This document shows positions 5,965-13,410 of a stretch of 14,238 nt of DNA, one piece after another. Source of the DNA: Campylobacterales bacterium (GTDB taxonomy: Bacteria; Campylobacterota; Campylobacteria; Campylobacterales; JALSKU01); contig JALVXV010000086.1 in NCBI GenBank assembly GCA_027038235.1, positions 1-14,238 on the forward strand, written 5' to 3'. The number at the start of each line of letters is the position of its first letter. Position 1 is the first letter of the stretch. Both the position numbers and the translations under genes were made by a program. The notes under the pieces are model-generated. The model was not told the origin of the DNA. It worked only from the letters and a program-made list of their open reading frames with translations, and searched no databases.

Positions 5965-6299
5965 GCGGTTTTGAGGTAATCTCTAATAACAAGGAGTTTA
6001 AATATCTCTATAAAAACTCAAAAAAAGGGTTTGGTAGCAGTTTTGTTCTTTTCTACAAAGAGGATACCAAAAAAAGAGTCGGCTTTACCGCTAGTAAAAA
6101 GATAGGTAATGCTGTCAAGAGGAATTTTGCAAAGAGGAGACTTAGGTCTTTATTTGTAGAATCCTCTTCAAAACTAAGTAATGGTTTATATATCTTTGTT
6201 GCAAAACAAAAAATAGTAGATATCAAATATAGTGAGATAAAAAGAGAGTTGCAAAAATCTCTTAGAAGAGTAAATGCCCTAAAAAGTGAGAAAAAGTGA
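5952..6299 (+). CDS. rnpA: Ribonuclease P protein component, start codon irregular
   Basis: RnpA is the basic protein that helps the RNase P RNA bind and cleave pre-tRNA 5' leaders. The frame ending at TGA 6297-6299 shows the family pattern: SNNKEFKYLYK, SSFVLFYKED, then GFTASKKIGNAVKRNFAKRR with the RNR-type signature, and GLYIFVAKQ. The frame is open only from 5946 (TAG at 5943-5945) and has no in-frame ATG, GTG or TTG before the conserved part. Two readings are possible. One is an AUU start at 5952, with AAAGGG at 5937-5942 nine bases upstream, giving 115 residues. The other is a GTG start at 5957 inside rpmH (MFRRF) and a +1 shift, or a one-base sequence error, at the T run 5969-5972 (TTT TGA). 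I give the AUU coordinates only because that frame is unbroken. The gene overlaps yidD by 4 bases (GTGA). Confidence 0.88.
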   Translation: MKCLGGFEVISNNKEFKYLYKNSKKGFGSSFVLFYKEDTKKRVGFTASKKIGNAVKRNFAKRRLRSLFVESSSKLSNGLYIFVAKQKIVDIKYSEIKRELQKSLRRVNALKSEKK

Positions 6300-6631
6300 A
6301 GCGATTGATGCTCTATTTTCTCTCCTTTTACCAAAAGTATATCAGTATAATATTTGGGCATGGGAGTTGTAGGTATTATCCTACCTGTTCGGAGTATGCC
6401 AAATGGCAAGTAGAAAACAATAGTATCTTAAAAGCACTCTTTTTCTCTTTATTGAGGATACTTAGATGCAATCAGCTCTTTAAAGGTGGCATTGAGTATC
6501 CTACCATCAAAAGAGAGTTTGATGAACGATTGATAACAAAAAGAGTTACAAAAGAGATAAAGATCAAATATTGGTATATCCGAAAAAAAGATAATATTTT
6601 TTATGTTATAAAAGAGTTTAAAGGTTTATAG
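6296..6631 (+). CDS. yidD: Membrane protein insertion efficiency factor YidD
   Basis: YidD is a small inner-membrane-associated protein that assists YidC-dependent insertion. The 111-residue protein shows the family core: FYQKYIS, then the cysteine block SCRYYPTCSEYA (~24-35), the amphipathic segment LFFSLLRILRCNQ, and FKGGIEYP. The C-terminal ~40 residues are basic and lysine-rich, longer than the minimal family core. The GTG start at 6296 overlaps the rnpA stop (GTGA). The stop shares one base with the yidC start. Confidence 0.95.
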   Translation: MKRLMLYFLSFYQKYISIIFGHGSCRYYPTCSEYAKWQVENNSILKALFFSLLRILRCNQLFKGGIEYPTIKREFDERLITKRVTKEIKIKYWYIRKKDNIFYVIKEFKGL

Positions 6632-8253
6632 TGTTAGATAAGTTAACTACTCAACAAAGAGTTATATTGGCGACGGTTTTAAGTTTTATTTTCTTTGCAG
6701 GTTATGACTATCTATTTATTCCAAAACAGATAAATAGATCTATTGAGTTAAATAGCACTACTCAAAAACAGAGCTCATCAAGTGCTACAAAGGCACCTAC
6801 TACCCAAGTATCAGAATCTACAGCTGCTCCAAAAGCAACCACATCAGCACCTACAAATAGTACTTCAAGTAGCACAAATGAAAAAATTATCGCTACTATT
6901 AAGGGTGATAGGTTTGATATGAGTATTGATAGCTTTGGAAGAGTTAGTAAATTTTATCTAAATGGCAAAAGATATAAAAAAGAGGATGGTAGTAGGGTTC
7001 AACTATTTAATGATAGTAAGCTACCTTTGCCACTTGAGATAAGATTTTCAGATACTACTTTAAATAAAGAGGCATTTAAAGTAGCATATATATCAGATAA
7101 GACAGAGATAAACTTAAAAGATAAGCCAGTTACTTTAACCTTAACTCAAAAATTATCAACTCTTAGTGTAACTAAAAAAATTACTATCTATCCAATTGGC
7201 AATTATACTCTATCTATATCTCTATCGAAGCCTGTTGATTATTTTATAAGCCCAGGATTTAGACCTGATGTAAAGGTAGATGGATATACTTTTCATGGTG
7301 TGCTTATAAAGGAGTTTGATGATACTTTAACTATGATAAAAGATAAAGATGCAAAAGGGGATGAGCATTTTGCAAATGCAAAGATAGTAGCTGATAGCGA
7401 TAGATACTATACTACCTCTTTTTACAATTTAAGAGGTGGGCTTGATGTCTATATATCAAAAGATAAAGAGGATAATCCTTTAGCATTTGTAAAAGGAAAG
7501 CAAAACTACTCTATCAATGGATATATCGGTGTAAAAGAGTTAAAGATACTTAACTCTATAGATAAAGAGATGGGAGATATTGTGGAGTATGGATGGTTTA
7601 CTTTTATAGCTAAGCCTATCTTTTTACTTCTAAGTTTCCTCCATTCAATTATAGGCAACTGGGGCTGGGCGATAGTGCTAACTACTCTTATCATAAGAAC
7701 ATTTTTATTTCCTTTGACCTATAAGGGAATGGTTTCAATGACCAAGATGAAAGAGCTTGCTCCTAAGATAAAAGAGTTGCAACAAAAATATAAAGGTGAT
7801 CCACAAAAGCTAAATGCTCATACTATGGAGCTATATAAAAAACATGGTGCCAATCCAATGGGTGGGTGTCTGCCTATGATACTTCAGATACCTATCTTTT
7901 TCGCACTCTATAGAGTATTGCAAAATTCAGCAGAACTTCAAGCGGCTCCATGGATACTTTGGATACATGATCTATCTGTTAAGGATCCATATTTTATATT
8001 GCCTGTGTTAATGGGAATTACTATGTTTATCCAGCAACATATCACACCAAATACTATCCAAGATCCAACCCAAGCTAAAATCATGAAGTATCTACCTGTG
8101 ATATTTACATTTTTCTTTATGACATTTCCAGCTGGTTTGACACTTTATTGGTTTGTTAACAATCTCTTTTCTATAGCCCAACAATACTATATCAATAAAA
8201 TTTTTGAAAAGAAAAAAATTCAGATAAAAGAAGCTAAAAAGGTTGAAAAATGA
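6631..8253 (+). CDS. yidC: Membrane protein insertase YidC
   Basis: YidC inserts membrane proteins, alone or with SecYEG. The 540-residue protein is the Gram-negative form: an N-terminal helix (~10-29), a Ser/Thr/Ala-rich linker (~40-85), a beta-sandwich periplasmic domain (~88-325), and the five-helix insertase core (~330-525). In the core, IIRTFLFPL carries the groove arginine near residue 356, followed by the coiled-coil cytoplasmic hairpin (KMKELAPKIKELQQKYKGD) and NPMGGCLPMILQIPIFFALY. The tail is strongly basic, as in ribosome-contacting YidC tails. The GTG start at 6631 shares one base with the yidD stop, with AAAGG at 6620-6624. It overlaps jag by 4 bases (ATGA). Confidence 0.97.
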   Translation: MLDKLTTQQRVILATVLSFIFFAGYDYLFIPKQINRSIELNSTTQKQSSSSATKAPTTQVSESTAAPKATTSAPTNSTSSSTNEKIIATIKGDRFDMSIDSFGRVSKFYLNGKRYKKEDGSRVQLFNDSKLPLPLEIRFSDTTLNKEAFKVAYISDKTEINLKDKPVTLTLTQKLSTLSVTKKITIYPIGNYTLSISLSKPVDYFISPGFRPDVKVDGYTFHGVLIKEFDDTLTMIKDKDAKGDEHFANAKIVADSDRYYTTSFYNLRGGLDVYISKDKEDNPLAFVKGKQNYSINGYIGVKELKILNSIDKEMGDIVEYGWFTFIAKPIFLLLSFLHSIIGNWGWAIVLTTLIIRTFLFPLTYKGMVSMTKMKELAPKIKELQQKYKGDPQKLNAHTMELYKKHGANPMGGCLPMILQIPIFFALYRVLQNSAELQAAPWILWIHDLSVKDPYFILPVLMGITMFIQQHITPNTIQDPTQAKIMKYLPVIFTFFFMTFPAGLTLYWFVNNLFSIAQQYYINKIFEKKKIQIKEAKKVEK

Positions 8254-8966
8254 GTCTTAAAATAGAAGCTAAAACTATAGATGAAGCATACCAAAAAGCT
8301 ACGAAAGAGTTTGACTGTTCTATTGTTGAACTTGATATTCAAATAGTTCAACATCCAAGTGCAGGTATCCTAGGAATGTTTAAAAAAAATGCGATCATTT
8401 CTGTTACTAAAAAAGGTAAGCTACAAAAACAGTTAAAAAAAGAGGGAAGAGATAGTAGAGGTAGTTTTAAAAATAGATCTACTAATAGTGTGGATGATGA
8501 GATTATGCTTAAAGTAGAAGATGGTGTCAAGAGACTTTTAAAAGCAAGTTGTTATGAGATAGAGCTTAAAAAGATACAGAAGTATAATGATAATACAGTC
8601 TCTATATATATTGATGGTGAAGATGCTGCACTTCTTATAGGAAAAGAGGGGTATAGATATAAAGCCTTTTCATATCTTTTATATAATTGGGCAAATATCA
8701 AATATAATATAAATATTAGACTAGAGATAGCTGAATTTTTAAGCAATCAAAAAGAGATGGTGAAAAAATATCTCGAACATGTTATAGAAAAGATAAAAAA
8801 TACAGGTAGAGCCCAAACAAAAATACTTGATGGTATATTGGTTAAAATCGCTCTTGAAGAGTTAAGAGCTGAATTTCCTGATAAATATGTAGGTATAAGG
8901 ACTGCAAGAAATGGTGGCAAATATGTCCTTGTGAATGATTTTAATAGAGATAAAAATAAAGAGTAA
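8250..8966 (+). CDS. jag: Jag/KhpB family RNA-binding protein
   Basis: A 238-residue protein with three parts. Residues 1-52 form a Jag N-terminal domain (IEAKTIDEAYQKATKEF, then a GILGMFKK strand-turn). A basic linker follows at ~53-85. The KH domain (~100-165) contains LLIGKEGYRYKAF, with the GKEG loop as G-x-x-G. The C-terminal ~70 residues align in position with the R3H domain, but the Arg-x3-His signature is not present; LVKIALEELRAEF occupies the place. KhpB proteins bind RNA with KhpA and affect cell division and elongation in Gram-positives; the role in Campylobacterota is unclear. The ATG overlaps yidC (ATGA), with AAAGG at 8238-8242. Confidence 0.9.
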   Translation: MSLKIEAKTIDEAYQKATKEFDCSIVELDIQIVQHPSAGILGMFKKNAIISVTKKGKLQKQLKKEGRDSRGSFKNRSTNSVDDEIMLKVEDGVKRLLKASCYEIELKKIQKYNDNTVSIYIDGEDAALLIGKEGYRYKAFSYLLYNWANIKYNINIRLEIAEFLSNQKEMVKKYLEHVIEKIKNTGRAQTKILDGILVKIALEELRAEFPDKYVGIRTARNGGKYVLVNDFNRDKNKE

Positions 8967-10306
8967 TGGATACTATCGCGGCTATCGCGACTGCTCATGG
9001 CATAGGCTCTATCTCTATTGTTAGAGTTAGTGGGGATAGAGCCTTAAAAATTGCACAAAAACTATCGAAAAAGCATACTATAACTCCAAGATATGCTACT
9101 TTGTCATATCTATACAAAGAAGACAAAACTATCATAGATGAAGCTATAGTTATCTATTTTAAAGCACCACATAGCTTTACAGGTGAGGATATCGTAGAGT
9201 TTCAATGCCATGGAGGTATAGTAGTAGCAAATGCCATACTAAAAGAGGTGATAAGCTTAGGTGCAAGATTGGCAAATCCGGGTGAATTTTCAAAGAGAGC
9301 TTTTTTAAATGGCAAGATAGATCTAAGCAAAGCTGAAGCCATTGCAAAAATCATAGAAACCAAAAGTGAAGATGCACTTACTCTTTTATCAAAGCAACTT
9401 AGAGGGGATTTAAAAGATTTTGTAAATGATTTAAGAGATAAGCTTGTAGAGATATTGGCTTTTATAGAGGTAAATATTGACTATGCTGAAGAGGATTTGC
9501 CAAAAGAGTTAGAAAATGATATACACTTAAAGCTTGAAGAGATCGAAAAAACCCTTGAAAAAACAGTTCAAATAAGCCTTCAAAAAGAGGGTTTGATAAA
9601 TGGATTTGATATAGCGATAGTCGGCAAACCAAATGTAGGCAAAAGCTCACTTTTAAATAAACTTTTAAATTATCAAAGAGCCATCATAAGTGATATCGCA
9701 GGAACTACAAGAGATACAATAGAAGAGGAGATAAAGCTAGGGACTCATTTGGTAAAGATAGTTGATACCGCAGGAATTAGAGAGGCTAAAGATGCTATAG
9801 AAAAGATAGGGGTGCAAAGAAGTATAGAGTCTATGAAAAAAGCTAAAATAGTTATAGCTTTGTTTGATATATCCAAAGAGTGCGATGAGGATGATGAGAG
9901 TATTATCAAGATGCTCAAAAAATATAAAAATGACAAAGAGATATTTGTTTTTTTGAACAAATCAGACCTACCTCATCTATTTGATATATCAAAATTAAAA
10001 GAGTTTTCACCCATTAAAATAAGCACAAAAGATGATATAGCTATAGTGATAGATACTCTAAAAAATTATCTTGACAATACTTCACAAAATGATGAACTAC
10101 TCTTAACTTCTACAAGACAGATACAAAGTTGCCAAATGGCACTAGAAGCTATAAAAAGAGCAAAAGAGCCTTTAAAAGATGGTGAGCTTGAACTCTTAGC
10201 TTATGAGATAAATGAAGCTATATCACATATATCATCTATCACTACAAGATTTGAAAGAGATGAAATCTTAGACAAAATGTTCGGTAGTTTTTGTCTTGGA
10301 AAATAG
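8966..10306 (+). CDS. mnmE: tRNA uridine-5-carboxymethylaminomethyl modification GTPase MnmE
   Basis: MnmE works with MnmG to place the cmnm5 group on U34 of several tRNAs, using GTP and a folate. The 446-residue protein has the N-terminal folate-binding domain (IAAIATAHGIGSISIVRVSG at the start), a helical domain, and an inserted G domain from ~212 to ~365. G-domain motifs: GKPNVGKSS (G1, ~219-227), GTTRD (G2), DTAG (G3, ~265-268) and NKSD (G4, ~330-333). It ends with FCLGK, containing the conserved Cys of the C-[IVL]-G-K tail. The ATG shares one base with the jag stop, so this is the last gene of the rpmH run. No clear terminator follows before the next promoter at 10313. Confidence 0.98.
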   Translation: MDTIAAIATAHGIGSISIVRVSGDRALKIAQKLSKKHTITPRYATLSYLYKEDKTIIDEAIVIYFKAPHSFTGEDIVEFQCHGGIVVANAILKEVISLGARLANPGEFSKRAFLNGKIDLSKAEAIAKIIETKSEDALTLLSKQLRGDLKDFVNDLRDKLVEILAFIEVNIDYAEEDLPKELENDIHLKLEEIEKTLEKTVQISLQKEGLINGFDIAIVGKPNVGKSSLLNKLLNYQRAIISDIAGTTRDTIEEEIKLGTHLVKIVDTAGIREAKDAIEKIGVQRSIESMKKAKIVIALFDISKECDEDDESIIKMLKKYKNDKEIFVFLNKSDLPHLFDISKLKEFSPIKISTKDDIAIVIDTLKNYLDNTSQNDELLLTSTRQIQSCQMALEAIKRAKEPLKDGELELLAYEINEAISHISSITTRFERDEILDKMFGSFCLGK

Positions 10307-10312
10307 ATTATA

Positions 10313-10341
10313 TTGACAATATTCCTTATAGTATGTATAAT
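10313..10341 (+). promoter_or_regulatory. Consensus sigma-70 promoter of the relB-like antitoxin
   Basis: TTGACA at 10313-10318 and TATAAT at 10336-10341 are both perfect consensus boxes with an ideal 17-base gap. It lies 7 bases after the mnmE stop and should start transcription near 10348, giving a leader of about 19 bases with AAAGGAG. The TTG of the -35 box would be an in-frame start for the next gene, but reading it as a promoter is far better supported. Confidence 0.9.
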
Positions 10342-10366
10342 TAGCAATACAAAAAAAGGAGTCAGT

Positions 10367-10594
10367 ATGCAATCGCTAAAAGCCACTTTTACTTTGCCTG
10401 ATTATATTGTCCAAGAGTTGTCAGATTTTTCTAAAGAACTTGGAGAGAAAAAGAGTCATATGGTTGCTGAAGCTTTAAGTCAATATTTTGATACGATAGA
10501 TCTTAAACTTGCAAAAAAGCGATCATCTGAAATTCATGAAGGAAAAGTGCAAACTATTTCATTGGAAAGTATAAAAGAAGAGCTCGGGCTTTAA
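10367..10594 (+). CDS. Ribbon-helix-helix antitoxin of a RelE-type pair
   Basis: A 75-residue protein with the RHH (CopG/RelB-like) layout: a short N-terminal strand LKATFTLPDYIVQEL, helix-turn-helix SDFSKELGEKKSHMVAEALSQ in the next ~25 residues, and a charged tail (~50-75) that would bind the toxin. I chose ATG 10367 because AAAAAGGAG lies just upstream and the promoter ends before it; an earlier in-frame TTG at 10313 is the -35 box. Such proteins block the toxin and repress their own promoter. The toxin gene begins one base after this stop but is broken by an insertion, so the antitoxin appears to be an orphan. Confidence 0.85.
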   Translation: MQSLKATFTLPDYIVQELSDFSKELGEKKSHMVAEALSQYFDTIDLKLAKKRSSEIHEGKVQTISLESIKEELGL

Positions 10595-10595
10595 A

Positions 10596-11153
10596 ATGCT
10601 AATATATAAGCTTGAATTTCATCCTGCCGCAAAAAGGGAATTGGATAAACTTGATCATCAAACAAAAGTATATGGGCACCTCTAAAAACCCTATGCACTG
10701 ATAGCTTTATGAGGTTTTTTATAGACGAGGCAGAGTTTCGCAGTACTAGCTGTAGCTAATTCAAGAAACTCTAACGAAGTATATAGAAAACCTCATAAAG
10801 CCCGAAGGGAAGCAAGAAAAAGGGCAATCTTTCACAAGATAAATTTTCGAATTACCTTCGGGTAGTCCTTCAAATTTCTCTTGCAAAATCTTACCCATTT
10901 TCTTACTTCTATCAATGTATAGGGTTTTTAGAGGTGCCCATATATTGTTCAATCTTTGAGTCTATTTATAGAGGCATATTGTACAGAGTATGAGTTGGAT
11001 TTGATAAAACAATCTAAAATAAAAAAACTTAAAGGGCAATGGAAAGGTTTTTATAGATTGAGATTACGAAATTATCGAGTTATATATGAAAAGATTCAAG
11101 AGAAGTTAATCATTCATATAGTTAGGATTGCACATAGAAAAGAGGTATATTAA
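10596..11153 (+). pseudogene. RelE/ParE-family toxin gene split by a MITE
   Basis: The first 26 codons (10596-10673) read MLIYKLEFHPAAKRELDKLD and on to KVY, a typical RelE beginning. The frame then enters an inserted element and stops at TAA 10683-10685. From 10944 to 11153 the same frame continues: IVQSLSLFIEAYCTEYE, then KLKGQWKGFYRLRLRNYRVIYE and VRIAHRKEVY, the conserved RelE core and C-terminus. Removing 270 bases (element plus one 4-bp target copy) joins the parts into one 95-residue frame with no other change. RelE toxins cleave mRNA in the ribosome A site using basic and Tyr/His residues of the C-terminal half, which are all in the downstream fragment. That fragment has only a TTG (10956) without a ribosome binding site, so it is probably not made. 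Confidence 0.9.
10674..10939. mobile_element. MITE-like element inserted in the relE gene
   Basis: The element is ~266 bp and bounded by GGGCACCTCTAAAAACCCTAT and its exact reverse complement. Counting the flanking target bases, the inverted match extends over 36 positions (10669-10704 against 10909-10944) with two mismatches. A 4-bp direct repeat flanks it (ATAT at 10670-10673 and 10940-10943; equally TATA one base outward). It encodes no transposase. Inside are further hairpins: GCTTTATGAGGTTTT 10704-10718 with 10787-10801, AGAGTTTC 10732-10739 with 10765-10772, and CCCGAAGG 10801-10808 with 10855-10862. It is thus a non-autonomous element that must be moved by a transposase elsewhere. The termini and 4-bp TA-rich duplication suggest an IS5-like source, but that is a guess. 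Confidence 0.9.
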
Positions 11154-11177
11154 AGCAACTCATTATCTCTTTTTTTG

Positions 11178-11183
11178 TATAAT
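11178..11183 (+). promoter_or_regulatory. Probable -10 box of purL
   Basis: TATAAT follows a run of seven T and a G, 28 bases upstream of the purL ATG. There is no good -35, but T-rich sequence before a perfect -10 is typical for Campylobacterota promoters. It lies 24 bases after the relE remnant stop and would separate purL from the toxin-antitoxin remnant. Confidence 0.6.
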
Positions 11184-11211
11184 CTTTCTATTAAATTTGA
11201 CAGGAAAAATT

Positions 11212-13410
11212 ATGGATAATTTAGATCAAACACTTCAAAAATTAAAACTCACCAAAGATGAATATCAAGATATTTTAAAGATAATGGGCAGAGAGCCAAA
11301 TATGCTAGAACTTCAGATATTTTCCTCTATGTGGAGTGAGCATTGCTCTTATAAATCAAGCAAAAAGTATCTAAACGGTTTTCCCACCAAAGCTCCTTGG
11401 GTCATACAAGGACCCGGTGAAAATGCAGGTGTTATTGACATTGGAGATGGTTTAGCAGCGGTTTTTAAGATGGAGAGTCATAACCATCCAAGTTTTATAG
11501 AGCCTTATCAAGGAGCAGCTACAGGAGTAGGAGGCATACTTAGGGATGTCTTTACTATGGGTGCTAGACCTGTAGCAAACATGAACTCTTTGAGATTTGG
11601 AAGCATTAGAAAAAATGATAAGATAGGTAAATATCAAAGATATTTAGTAAGAGGTGTGGTTGCAGGTATTGGAGACTATGGAAACTGCATGGGAGTTCCT
11701 ACTGTTGGAGGAGAGACCTTTTTTGATGATTGTTACAATGGTAATATCTTGGTCAATGCCTTTACTTTAGGAGTTTGTAAAAGTGATGAGATATTTTATG
11801 GAAGAGCTGAAGGCATAGGCAACCCTGTTATCTATGTAGGAAGTAAAACAGGAAGGGATGGTCTTGGTGGAGCTGTTATGGCAAGTGATAGCTTTACTGA
11901 AGAGAATAAATCTCTAAGACCAACTGTTCAAGTAGGAGATCCGTTTACCGAAAAACTTCTACTTGAGGCTTGTTTGGAGCTTTTTAAGCATGATTATATA
12001 GTAGGTATCCAAGATATGGGAGCAGCAGGGCTTACAAGTAGCTCTTTTGAGATGGCTGGACGAAGTGGAAGTGGCATGATAATGCACCTTGATCAAGTTC
12101 CTGCAAGAGAAGAGGGGATGGAGCCATTTGAATTTATGCTAAGTGAGTCTCAAGAGAGGATGCTTATATGTGCTAAAAAGGGGTATGAGGATAAAGTTCT
12201 TGAGATATTTCAAAGATGGGAGCTTGATGCTAAAATAATAGGAGAAGTAACAGATACTGGCAATATGGAGCTATTTTGGCATGGCAAAAAGGTAGCAGAT
12301 ATCCCAATAGATCCTGTCGGAGAAAATGCTCCTGTGTTAGATAGACCTATAAAAAGACCTGCATATTTAGATGAGATAAAAGAGATAAAAGCAGATATAA
12401 ATTCACTAAATGTCAATGAAGTATTTGATAAACTTGTAGCATCTCCAGAGGTAGTAGATAAGTCATGGATATATAAACAGTATGACTCTATGGTACAGAC
12501 AAATACCATAAAAGCTCCTGGTTCACTTGATGCATCAGCTATAAGAGTAAAAAAAAGTGGTGTGGCACTCTCTTTAAGTAGTGATTGCAATCCTAGATAT
12601 TGCTATATTGATCCTTTTAAAGGTGCGGCTGCCGCAGTAGTAGAGAGTGGTAGAAATGTAGCAATGAGTGGAGCAACTCCAAAAGCAATAACAGATTGTC
12701 TAAACTATGGCAATCCTGAAAATCCAGAGATTATGTGGCAATTTGCTAAGGGTTGTGAAGGTATAAAAGAGGCTTGTAAAGAGCTAAATACTCCAGTTGT
12801 AAGTGGCAATGTATCGCTATATAATGAGACAAACGGTGAGGGAATTTATCCTACTCCAGCTATTGTAGTGGTGGGAGTAAATGAGGATGCCAATAAAACA
12901 ATTCCTAGCTTTTTTCAAAAAGAGAACTCTAGTATCTATCTAATAGGTGATACAAAGAGTGATTTTGGGGGAAGTTTACTTTTAAAAGAGATGTTTTGGG
13001 AGGTTGGTGGAGCTTTGCCAGAGCTTGATTATCAAAAAGAGCTTAGACTTTGGAAGCTTATCAAAGAGGCAAATGATAAAGGTATTATAAATGCTGCAAA
13101 AGATGTAAATGTTGGTGGAGTTGCTATAGCTTTATATAAGATGTCAGTTTTAGCAAATATGGGTATCAATGCAGAAAGTGGCTTTAAAAATCCTCTTGAT
13201 ATATATAGTGAATCATTTAGTAGGGCAATAGTTGAGATAAGTGATGATAAAGCTTTTGAAGATTTAGCTGATAAATTTAGCTTAAACTATAAAAAGCTTG
13301 GAGTAGTTGGGGGCGATAGATTTGTTCTTGATAAGATAAAAAGAGATTTAAAAGTTTTGAAAAATATCTATTTTAATTCATTTAAAGAGTTGATAGAGAG
13401 TGATTTATAA
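11212..13410 (+). CDS. purL: Phosphoribosylformylglycinamidine synthase subunit PurL
   Basis: PurL uses ATP and ammonia from PurQ to convert FGAR to FGAM, the fourth step of purine synthesis. I chose ATG 11212 (AGGA at 11202-11205); a further upstream GTG/ATG-type start in the same frame at 11128 would add a hydrophobic stretch lying over the relE end and the promoter. The resulting 732 residues fit the small PurL form that needs separate PurS and PurQ. Motifs: SMWSEHCSYKSSK (~38-50), ESHNHPSFIEPYQGAATGVGG (~87-107, start ESHNHPS), FTMGARP, QDMGAAGLTSSS, and in the second half CNPRYCYIDP and PVVSGNVSLYNET. It overlaps the next gene by 11 bases. purQ is at the far left edge of the window. Confidence 0.97.
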   Translation: MDNLDQTLQKLKLTKDEYQDILKIMGREPNMLELQIFSSMWSEHCSYKSSKKYLNGFPTKAPWVIQGPGENAGVIDIGDGLAAVFKMESHNHPSFIEPYQGAATGVGGILRDVFTMGARPVANMNSLRFGSIRKNDKIGKYQRYLVRGVVAGIGDYGNCMGVPTVGGETFFDDCYNGNILVNAFTLGVCKSDEIFYGRAEGIGNPVIYVGSKTGRDGLGGAVMASDSFTEENKSLRPTVQVGDPFTEKLLLEACLELFKHDYIVGIQDMGAAGLTSSSFEMAGRSGSGMIMHLDQVPAREEGMEPFEFMLSESQERMLICAKKGYEDKVLEIFQRWELDAKIIGEVTDTGNMELFWHGKKVADIPIDPVGENAPVLDRPIKRPAYLDEIKEIKADINSLNVNEVFDKLVASPEVVDKSWIYKQYDSMVQTNTIKAPGSLDASAIRVKKSGVALSLSSDCNPRYCYIDPFKGAAAAVVESGRNVAMSGATPKAITDCLNYGNPENPEIMWQFAKGCEGIKEACKELNTPVVSGNVSLYNETNGEGIYPTPAIVVVGVNEDANKTIPSFFQKENSSIYLIGDTKSDFGGSLLLKEMFWEVGGALPELDYQKELRLWKLIKEANDKGIINAAKDVNVGGVAIALYKMSVLANMGINAESGFKNPLDIYSESFSRAIVEISDDKAFEDLADKFSLNYKKLGVVGGDRFVLDKIKRDLKVLKNIYFNSFKELIESDL

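Noticed and set aside
6053..6409. 118-residue minus-strand frame opposite rnpA and yidD
   Set aside because: Both + strand genes are clear family members; the antisense frame has no recognisable features.
10313..10366. Extension of the RHH antitoxin from TTG 10313
   Set aside because: That TTG is the -35 box of a perfect promoter; ATG 10367 has AAAGGAG upstream.
10761..10952. Minus-strand frame of 63 residues across the MITE
   Set aside because: It runs through the terminal repeat into relE, has no recognisable domain, and is explained by the element. A transposase relic cannot be excluded but is unsupported.
11128..11211. Upstream extension of PurL with a hydrophobic stretch
   Set aside because: It overlaps the relE end and the probable -10 box; ATG 11212 has a ribosome binding site and gives the family N-terminus.
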